This document shows, piece after piece, positions 1 through 4,931 of a stretch of 5,872 nt of DNA; positions within the stretch are counted from its first letter, which is position 1, and every line of letters starts with the position of its first letter. A program made the translations under genes and the position numbers. The stretch comes from a candidate division FCPU426 bacterium. GTDB taxonomy: Bacteria; Oederibacteriota; PGYV01; Palsa-1178. The notes beneath the pieces were generated by a model, which saw only the letters and a program-made list of their open reading frames with translations, was not told where the DNA came from and ran no database searches. The stretch is from positions 1 through 5,872 of the forward strand of contig PMTB01000192.1 of the NCBI GenBank assembly GCA_003167475.1, written 5' to 3'.

Positions 1-16
1 ACATTCTTATTTTGCA

Positions 17-44
17 TTGACACCGTCCTTTTTAGCCGTTGACA
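17..44 (+). promoter_or_regulatory. direct repeat TTGACA, two copies 22 bp apart
   Basis: TTGACA occurs at 17-22 and again at 39-44, inside the similar contexts ATTGACACCG and GTTGACATCG. The 22-bp offset is about two helical turns, so the pair could be binding half-sites of a regulator. The first copy could also be a second -35 box, but no good -10 follows it at the right distance. Six bases is short and chance is possible. Confidence 0.2.
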
Positions 45-67
45 TCGCGGGCGTTTTTTACTACCAT
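39..67 (+). promoter_or_regulatory. putative sigma-70-type promoter for xylB cluster
   Basis: A perfect -35 hexamer TTGACA (39-44) is followed, after a 17-base spacer, by TACCAT (62-67), which matches the -10 consensus TATAAT at four of six positions. Transcription would start near 74, leaving a leader of about 25 bases before the xylB start at 100. No other equally good promoter was seen in front of the later genes. Called by eye only. Confidence 0.45.
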
Positions 68-90
68 TAAACCGTTATTAACAAACACCC

Positions 91-95
91 GGAGG
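91..95 (+). promoter_or_regulatory. ribosome binding site of xylB
   Basis: GGAGG lies four bases upstream of the ATG at 100. It supports that start, which also opens directly into the conserved first beta-strand of the kinase fold. Confidence 0.7.
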
Positions 96-99
96 CATT

Positions 100-1593
100 A
101 TGCACCTGTTAGGTTATGACATTGGCAGTTCATCCATCAAAGCCGCGCTTGTCGACGCGCTCACCGGAAAGACCGTGGCAACGGCCTCATATCCACCCAA
201 GGAAATGGAGATCATAGCCAAAAAGGCAGGCTGGGCCGAACAGGAACCGGAAATGTGGTGGGAGAACTTAAAGCACGCCACAAACATACTGAAAAAATCA
301 GCGGGCAAAAAAATAAACGATATAAAAGCCATAGGCATTTCATACCAGATGCACGGGCTTGTCTGTGTGGATAAGGCGCAAAAACCCTTGAGACCTTCAA
401 TAATCTGGTGCGATTCGAGGGCGGTAGCTATCGGTGAAAAAGCCGCCGCAAAGATCGGATATAAAAAATCCTTTGAACACCTGCTGAACCTTCCCGGAAA
501 TTTCACCGCGGCAAAACTCGCCTGGGTAAAGGTCAACGAACCCGCCATTTATAAAAAAATCCACAAGATAATGCTTCCGGGCGACTATATAGCCATGAAA
601 TTAAGCGGGGACATATATACAAGTTACTCAGGGCTTTCCGAGGGTATATTTTGGGATTTTAAAAAGGGCGCTGTTTCGCAGATACTCCTCGACGCTTTCG
701 GATTGGACAGTCATTTGCTTGCCGGCGCCGGCCCGTCTTTTTCGGTGCGCGGCGTGGTTTCACAAAAAGCCGCGCAGGAACTCGGCATTCCCGCTGGCGC
801 AAAGATATCCTACAGGGCAGGGGACCAGCCGAACAACGCGCTCTCGCTGAATGTATTGGAGCCGGGCGAACTGGCAACAACAGCCGGAACTTCCGGGGTG
901 GTTTACGGCGTTTCAGACAAACCCTCATACGATATCAGATCCAGGGTAAATACCTTTGTCCATGTGAACCACACTGAGGATAATCCAAAATACGGCACGC
1001 TTATGTGTTTAAACGGAACTGGAATAATGAACAGCTGGTTGAGGAAAAACATAACTGATAATATTGATTATCCTGAGATCAATTCCATGGCCTCCAAGGT
1101 TAATCCCGGGTCCGACGGGGTCACCATACATCCTTACGGCAACGGGGCCGAGCGCACGCTGGAAAACAAGCCTTCATGCGGCATAATTTCGGGCTTGAGC
1201 CTGACCACGCACACAAGGGCGCATTTGTTAAGGGCGGGACAGGAAGGCATAGTTTACGCGCTGAACTACGGTATTGAAATAATGAAAGAGATGGGCATAA
1301 AAGTGAAAAAAGTCAGGGCGGGCCATGCCAATATGTTTCTAAGCCCGGTTTTCCGCGAAGTCTTCGCCGCGGTCACGGGGGCCGAAGTGGAACTCTACGA
1401 CACGGACGGTTCCCAGGGCGCTGCCAGGGGAGCGGGGATTGGCGCGGGGATATTCAAGGATAACAAGGAAGCCTTTAAGGGGCTGAAGATAATGGGAACG
1501 ACAGTGCCGGATAAAAAGTTGGTGAAGTTCTATAAGGGCGCGTACGCGGAGTGGAAGGGGATTTTGATGAACATAATGGGGTCGGGCGGATAG
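100..1593 (+). CDS. xylB: xylulokinase (FGGY carbohydrate kinase)
   Basis: This 497-residue protein is full length for a xylulokinase, which phosphorylates D-xylulose with ATP in the cytoplasm to give D-xylulose 5-phosphate for the pentose phosphate pathway. The N-terminal FGGY domain opens with the phosphate-binding loop GYDIGSSSIK (residues 5-14, with Asp7). The substrate-pocket motif MHG follows at 84-86, then IIWCDSRA (101-108) and LPGDYI (159-164). The probable catalytic base is Asp242 in GDQPNNA, followed by the ATP-binding loop TAGTSG (261-266). The C-terminal domain has RAGHANMFLSPVF (406-418) and the glycine-rich GAARGAGIGAG (440-450). From memory, wording such as GYDIGSSSIKAALVDA, GWAEQEPEMWWENLK and ISYQMHGLVCVD closely resembles Bacteroidetes xylulokinases. 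It is first in the cluster, ahead of an isomerase. Specificity among FGGY pentulose kinases is inferred, but xylulose is the best call. Confidence 0.92.
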   Translation: MHLLGYDIGSSSIKAALVDALTGKTVATASYPPKEMEIIAKKAGWAEQEPEMWWENLKHATNILKKSAGKKINDIKAIGISYQMHGLVCVDKAQKPLRPSIIWCDSRAVAIGEKAAAKIGYKKSFEHLLNLPGNFTAAKLAWVKVNEPAIYKKIHKIMLPGDYIAMKLSGDIYTSYSGLSEGIFWDFKKGAVSQILLDAFGLDSHLLAGAGPSFSVRGVVSQKAAQELGIPAGAKISYRAGDQPNNALSLNVLEPGELATTAGTSGVVYGVSDKPSYDIRSRVNTFVHVNHTEDNPKYGTLMCLNGTGIMNSWLRKNITDNIDYPEINSMASKVNPGSDGVTIHPYGNGAERTLENKPSCGIISGLSLTTHTRAHLLRAGQEGIVYALNYGIEIMKEMGIKVKKVRAGHANMFLSPVFREVFAAVTGAEVELYDTDGSQGAARGAGIGAGIFKDNKEAFKGLKIMGTTVPDKKLVKFYKGAYAEWKGILMNIMGSGG

Positions 1594-1620
1594 AACGACC
1601 GTGGAAACTATTGCTGCAGA

Positions 1621-1701
1621 CCGTTATTGGGTAGTGTGCTGTCGAAAATGGTTTGTCATTGGACAGCGGGCCGTTATTGGGAAGTGGTTGTCATTGGACA
1701 G
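1621..1701. repeat. imperfect tandem repeat of about 35 bp leading into palindromic repeat copy 1
   Basis: CCGTTATTGGGTAGTG (1621-1636) recurs as CCGTTATTGGGAAGTG (1671-1686), and TTGTCATTGGACAG (1653-1666) recurs exactly at 1688-1701. The unit 1653-1687 is followed by a partly matching second unit that merges into the terminal arm of the palindromic repeat at 1708. TGTCATTG therefore appears three times (1654, 1689, 1707). This fills most of the xylB-isomerase gap left of the palindrome. It may be decayed or duplicated ends of that element. Confidence 0.6.
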
Positions 1702-1707
1702 TAGGCT

Positions 1708-1840
1708 GTCATTGCGAGGAGCCGGTTTTGTATTCCGGCGACGAAGCAATCTCAGTTCCACCGATAAGCCTTAAAAACGCGGCGCACCACAAAAGTACAG
1801 AGATTGCTTCGTCGCTGAAGAACTCGCTCCTCGCAATGAC
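1708..1840. repeat. intergenic palindromic repeat, copy 1 (uninterrupted arms)
   Basis: The element is 133 bp. Its ends are a perfect 15-bp inverted repeat, GTCATTGCGAGGAGC (1708-1722) against GCTCCTCGCAATGAC (1826-1840). A second perfect 16-bp pair lies inside, GCGACGAAGCAATCTC (1738-1753) against 1800-1815. About 46 bases separate the inner arms. Transcribed, it would form a long two-stage hairpin with an internal loop. It lies between xylB and the isomerase gene and has no coding capacity of its own. Copies 2 and 3 share its ends, inner arms and part of the centre (GTTCCA..GATAAGC). It resembles a non-autonomous MITE-like or REP-like element, and the class is inferred. Confidence 0.9.
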
Positions 1841-1874
1841 GGACGACGTATGGGCAACACAAACAGACTAAACA

Positions 1875-1889
1875 ACGGTGTGAAACCGT
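1875..1889 (+). other. small hairpin just upstream of isomerase RBS
   Basis: ACGGT (1875-1879) and ACCGT (1885-1889) can pair around a five-base loop, seven bases before the Shine-Dalgarno sequence. A 5-bp stem is weak and may be accidental. No T-run follows, so it is not a terminator. Confidence 0.2.
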
Positions 1890-1896
1890 AACTTAT

Positions 1897-1903
1897 AAGG
1901 AGG
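1897..1903 (+). promoter_or_regulatory. strong ribosome binding site of the isomerase gene
   Basis: AAGGAGG, a near-perfect Shine-Dalgarno sequence, sits eight bases before the ATG at 1912 and fixes that start. It is stronger than the site in front of the fucosidase gene. Confidence 0.8.
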
Positions 1904-1911
1904 AAACAACA

Positions 1912-3036
1912 ATGGAAACAAGTTTTCATTCTATCTGCAAGTGGACCTTTAACGCGGGCAAGGGCGGGTTTGTACCTTCCATGATGAGGCCTTCCTGGTC
2001 TTCTGAGAACCTTGATACTGTGGGCATAATCGGCATTATAAAAGATAAGGTCGCGCCGCGCCTTCCCAAGAACGTCACGCTCGGGTTTGAGGCGCATTAC
2101 AACGGAGAATACAACGAGGACAACGCGGCTGATATTGCGGACGCTCTCGTGGATGAGGGCATGTACCTTGCCATGGCCACGCCGGGCGCGCATTCCCACT
2201 TCGCTTACGGCGGCATATCGTCGCTCGACCCTAAAGAACGCGCTTTAGCTGTCGAGTTCGGCTCAAGGGCGCTTGACCTCGTTTACGGCCCTCTCAAAAA
2301 AGCGTGGCACCCGAAGAAACATCCGACATTTGTGCTGTGGAACGGTTCTTTCGGTTACGACGTGGCAACGGTGGGGATTGCGAAAATGTACGGCCACCTG
2401 AAGAGAAATGTTGCGGGCCTTTGCAAACAGGAAAAAAAGCTGGGCGGAAAACTGATGATGGCCATAGAGCCCAAGCCCAACGAAGGCCATCCCGCTATGC
2501 TGCTGCCTACTGTGGCGAGCGCCATAGTGTTCTGGAAAAAGCTCGGTGAGGAATACGGCATAGACGTAAAGCGAACCGGCGTCAACAAGGAATTCGGCCA
2601 TTCCGAAATGATAGGCCTCGACCATGTATACGATACCGTTGAAGAGATAGACAACTCGATGCTTGTCCACATGCACTTAAACAGCCAGGGCTACAACGAC
2701 GGCATTATACTGGGCGGCCCGGGCAAGTATGATATAGACAACGGCACCAGGGTGAACGGCATGAACATAGCCATAGCCGGGCTGATACAGCAGGCGGGAT
2801 ATTCCAGGTGGAAGGGCCATGATATGCAGGCAAGGGCGTATGATAATGAGGAGCAGGCAATAGACAGGGTCGTAAGGTCTGTCCTGTCATGGGAAGCCTG
2901 CGCAATAGCCGCGGAGAACATAGATTACAAGAACTTAAATAAAGTGCTTGAGAACAGGGAAACGGCAAAAGCGGAAGACATCATGAGGAACGCCGTGGTA
3001 GATGCGCAGAAGACGTTTAATAAGCTGTATAAGTAG
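1912..3036 (+). CDS. xylose isomerase-like (XylA-like) sugar isomerase, TIM barrel
   Basis: This 374-residue cytoplasmic protein is close to the length of class I xylose isomerases (about 390). It would interconvert an aldose and a ketose using two divalent metals, feeding the adjacent kinase. Family signs are VLWNG (141-145, Trp143 at the usual active-site Trp), AIEPKPNE (184-191, metal ligand Glu186 and catalytic-type Lys188), VNKEFGH (224-230, Glu227 and His230), and GHD (302-304, candidate ligand Asp304). It departs from XylA where HIDLN is expected: it reads HMHLN (253-257), putting His255 at a metal-ligand Asp position, and the following KYDQD motif is not clearly kept (YND at 261-263, or KYDID at 272-276). 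His255 with Asp263 eight residues later recalls L-rhamnose isomerase. D-xylose is the default substrate because of the neighbouring xylB, but another sugar is possible. The fold is more certain than the substrate. Confidence 0.78.
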   Translation: METSFHSICKWTFNAGKGGFVPSMMRPSWSSENLDTVGIIGIIKDKVAPRLPKNVTLGFEAHYNGEYNEDNAADIADALVDEGMYLAMATPGAHSHFAYGGISSLDPKERALAVEFGSRALDLVYGPLKKAWHPKKHPTFVLWNGSFGYDVATVGIAKMYGHLKRNVAGLCKQEKKLGGKLMMAIEPKPNEGHPAMLLPTVASAIVFWKKLGEEYGIDVKRTGVNKEFGHSEMIGLDHVYDTVEEIDNSMLVHMHLNSQGYNDGIILGGPGKYDIDNGTRVNGMNIAIAGLIQQAGYSRWKGHDMQARAYDNEEQAIDRVVRSVLSWEACAIAAENIDYKNLNKVLENRETAKAEDIMRNAVVDAQKTFNKLYK

Positions 3037-3075
3037 GCTTGTTTTGAGTCGGTTTTAGTAATAATACGTTGTGCT

Positions 3076-3262
3076 GTCATTGCGAGGAGGCGTTCTTGTT
3101 TTATGCCGACGAAGCAATCTCTGTTCCATGATAAGCTCTTGCATTTGTTTGTGCCGTGGTGCTCCGCAGGCTTTGATTTAACCCAGATTGCCATGTACCA
3201 ATCGCAGTAGCTCGGGTACATGTTGGACTTTCGTCGCTGAGGAGCGCGATCCTCGCAATGAC
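3076..3262. repeat. intergenic palindromic repeat, copy 2 (interrupted right arm)
   Basis: The element is 187 bp. Outer arms GTCATTGCGAGGA (3076-3088) and TCCTCGCAATGAC (3250-3262) pair perfectly over 13 bp. The left inner arm GACGAAGCAATCT is at 3108-3120. The matching right inner arm is split into AGATTGC (3185-3191) and TTCGTCGC (3230-3237) by a 38-bp insert. The centre is longer than in copies 1 and 3. It fills most of the gap between the isomerase and fucosidase genes, starting 39 bases after one stop and ending 40 bases before the next start. Confidence 0.85.
3192..3229. repeat. 38-bp palindromic insert nested in repeat copy 2
   Basis: Relative to copy 1, these 38 bases interrupt the right inner arm between AGATTGC and TTCGTCGC. 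The insert has its own inverted repeat, CATGTACC (3192-3199) against GGTACATG (3215-3222). Read on the minus strand it starts AGTCCA and ends at ACATGG (the last G shared with the flank), as does the shorter insert of copy 3. Confidence 0.6.
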
Positions 3263-3302
3263 AGCACGTCCGCGTTGCTGTAATACAAACATTGGGGTGT
3301 TT

Positions 3303-4748
3303 ATGAAACGGATAATGACCCTGTTTTTAACAGCCCTCATCTCCTTCGGCTGCGCCGCGCCGGATGTTTTAAACATCCAAAAGGACGCTGCTATGACCGA
3401 ACCAAAAAAGGACCTTGAAACCCTACAGAGGGATTTTATGGAACTGCGGTACGGCATGTTCATCCACTTCGGCATACTTACCTATACCGGCACGTGGTCG
3501 CAGCCAAACCTTGACATAACTAAATTCAACCCCGAAGAACTTAACCCGGGCCAGTGGGCCGATACTGCCAAGGCCGCGGGCATGAAGTTCGGCGTGCTTA
3601 CGACGCGTCATCATGACGGGTTCGCGTTATGGCCGACAAACGAGGGCGATTTTTCCGTTAAAAATATTCCGTGGCGCAACGGCAAAGGCGACGTGGTGCG
3701 CGAGTACGTGGACGCGTTCAGGTCGCGCGGGCTATTGCCGGGATTATATTACTCTGTTTGGGACAACACGCAGGGCGTGGGAAACCATACCATAAAGTCT
3801 TTTGAAATAGATTATGTAAAGGCCCAGCTGAAAGAACTGCTGACAAATTACGGCCCCATTCCAATACTCGTGCTTGACGGTTATTCCTGGAAAATGGGCC
3901 ACAAAAACATACCTTACGACGATTTGCGGGCATACATTAAATCCATACAGCCAAACTGCCTTGTCGTGGACCATACGCACCTGCAGTGCCTGTATGACAA
4001 CGATCTTCTTGTATTTGAGGAACCCAAAGGCGTATTCGCGCCGAAAGGGAATGTACTCGCTGCCGCCCAAGACAATAAGATAATAGGCGGTAATGATTGG
4101 TTCTGGGGCGAGCAGACCGAGAAAGAAAACCCCATGAGCGTGGATGATATAGTGGAAAAACATTTAAAGCCGCTTGAGGAGCGTTATACTGTATTTATAC
4201 TGAACTGCCCTCCGAACAGGAAGGGACTGCTGGATGATAAGATCGTGAAGGCGCTCACCGAGGCCGGAAAAAAGTGGAAGCCCAATATGAAAAGGCCGCC
4301 GCTGCCAAAACAGCCGCCGCAGAATGAATATCCCGTGACGGCCGTATCAGCCGGGGCCACAAGCGGAAACGCCGCTTTTGCCATAGACGGGCAGAACGAC
4401 TCGTATTATTATTCCGTGTGGGAAACATCAAAGGATTTACCGCAGTCGATAACGCTGGACCTTGGCAAAGGCTATGACGATATAGGGATACTGTGTTACG
4501 TCCCAAAATATAAAACAGTGGAAACGCCGACTGACGAGGGCGCGGTGACAAAGTACGCGGTTTATGTAAGTGAAGACAATGATAAATTCACGAAAGTTTC
4601 AGAAGGCGATTGGAAGGCCGACAGTTCCATGAAAACAGCCGTTTTCGGCCCGGCAAAGGCAAGGTATGTGAAGTTCGAGGTGCTGGAGGCGAGAGACGGC
4701 TTCGGCGCGGCCACGGAGATAAGCGTGGGCAGGGTTTTGAAGAAATAA
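3303..4748 (+). CDS. exported GH29 alpha-L-fucosidase with C-terminal F5/8-type domain
   Basis: From the ATG at 3303 the protein has 481 residues. It should hydrolyse terminal alpha-L-fucose from glycans by a retaining mechanism. The N-terminus MKRIMTLFLTALISFGC is a signal peptide. Cys17 may be lipidated, though the lipobox (SFGC) is imperfect, with Ser at -3. The GH29 barrel shows YGMFIHFG (50-57), LTTRHHDGFALWPT (99-112), the probable nucleophile Asp192 in LVLDGYSW, and the barrel end ILNCPPNRKGLL (299-310). After a proline-rich linker (about 331-344), residues 345-480 look like an F5/8-type C (CBM32-like) beta-sandwich, with AIDGQNDSYYYSVW and ITLDLGKGYDDIGILCYVPK. An in-frame ATG at 3258 would lie inside the repeat end and bury the signal peptide, so 3303 is preferred; a modest GGGG (3294-3297) precedes it. 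Fucose linkage preference cannot be read from sequence. Confidence 0.9.
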   Translation: MKRIMTLFLTALISFGCAAPDVLNIQKDAAMTEPKKDLETLQRDFMELRYGMFIHFGILTYTGTWSQPNLDITKFNPEELNPGQWADTAKAAGMKFGVLTTRHHDGFALWPTNEGDFSVKNIPWRNGKGDVVREYVDAFRSRGLLPGLYYSVWDNTQGVGNHTIKSFEIDYVKAQLKELLTNYGPIPILVLDGYSWKMGHKNIPYDDLRAYIKSIQPNCLVVDHTHLQCLYDNDLLVFEEPKGVFAPKGNVLAAAQDNKIIGGNDWFWGEQTEKENPMSVDDIVEKHLKPLEERYTVFILNCPPNRKGLLDDKIVKALTEAGKKWKPNMKRPPLPKQPPQNEYPVTAVSAGATSGNAAFAIDGQNDSYYYSVWETSKDLPQSITLDLGKGYDDIGILCYVPKYKTVETPTDEGAVTKYAVYVSEDNDKFTKVSEGDWKADSSMKTAVFGPAKARYVKFEVLEARDGFGAATEISVGRVLKK

Positions 4749-4760
4749 AATCGAAGTGTT

Positions 4761-4913
4761 GTCATTGCGAGGAGCCGATTCTGTCTTTTGGCGACGAAGC
4801 CTATAGTCCATGGAACATGGAAATCTCAGTTCCATCGATAAGCCTTTAAACGCAGTGCGCTGCAAAAGTACAGAGATTGCTTCGTCGCGGAGGATCACGC
4901 TCCTCGCAATGAC
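4761..4913. repeat. intergenic palindromic repeat, copy 3 (interrupted left arm)
   Basis: The element is 153 bp, with perfect 15-bp outer arms GTCATTGCGAGGAGC (4761-4775) and GCTCCTCGCAATGAC (4899-4913). The right inner arm (4873-4888) is intact. The left one is split into GCGACGAAGC (4791-4800) and AATCTC (4822-4827) by a 21-bp insert. The centre (CAGTTCCATCGATAAGCC, AAAAGTACAGAGATTGC) is nearly the same as in copy 1 and in the same orientation. It begins 12 bases after the fucosidase stop and ends 18 bases before the GH2 start. Confidence 0.9.
4801..4821. repeat. 21-bp palindromic insert nested in repeat copy 3
   Basis: These 21 bases are absent from copy 1 and separate GACGAAGC from AATCTC in the left inner arm. 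They contain the hairpin TCCATG-GAA-CATGGA (4807-4821). AGTCCA and ACATGG are shared with the reverse complement of the copy 2 insert, in the same relation to the arm. Confidence 0.65.
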
Positions 4914-4920
4914 GGGCAAT

Positions 4921-4926
4921 GAGGAG
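4921..4926 (+). promoter_or_regulatory. ribosome binding site of the GH2 gene
   Basis: GAGGAG lies five bases before the ATG at 4932 and directly follows the right end of repeat copy 3. An in-frame TGA at 4920-4922 excludes any start farther upstream. Confidence 0.65.
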
Positions 4927-4931
4927 AACAC

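Noticed and set aside
1653..1871. A 72-codon open frame on the + strand between xylB and the isomerase gene
   Set aside because: It runs through the tandem units and palindromic repeat copy 1. Its translation (CHCEEPVLYSGDEAIS) is the usual spurious product of this repeat, and there is no ribosome binding site.
1771..2199. Long minus-strand frames opposite the real genes (for example 1771-2199, 2263-2676, 3744-4163)
   Set aside because: They lie antisense to well-supported genes, show no recognisable domains, and arise from codon bias on the coding strand.
3037..3075. Intrinsic terminator after the isomerase gene
   Set aside because: No GC-rich stem followed by a T-run is present in this stretch. 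The hairpins of the palindromic repeats also lack a following T-run.
3258..3302. Upstream in-frame ATG for the fucosidase
   Set aside because: It lies in the terminal arm of repeat copy 2 and would put 15 polar residues before a good signal peptide. The ATG at 3303 is preferred.
4610..4849. A 79-codon + strand frame overlapping the fucosidase end and repeat copy 3
   Set aside because: It is out of frame with the fucosidase, and its tail is again the translated repeat (CHCEEPILSFGDEA). It has no family features.
1708..4913. CRISPR array
   Set aside because: The repeats are long, inverted, more than 1 kb apart and separated by genes. There are no short regularly spaced units.
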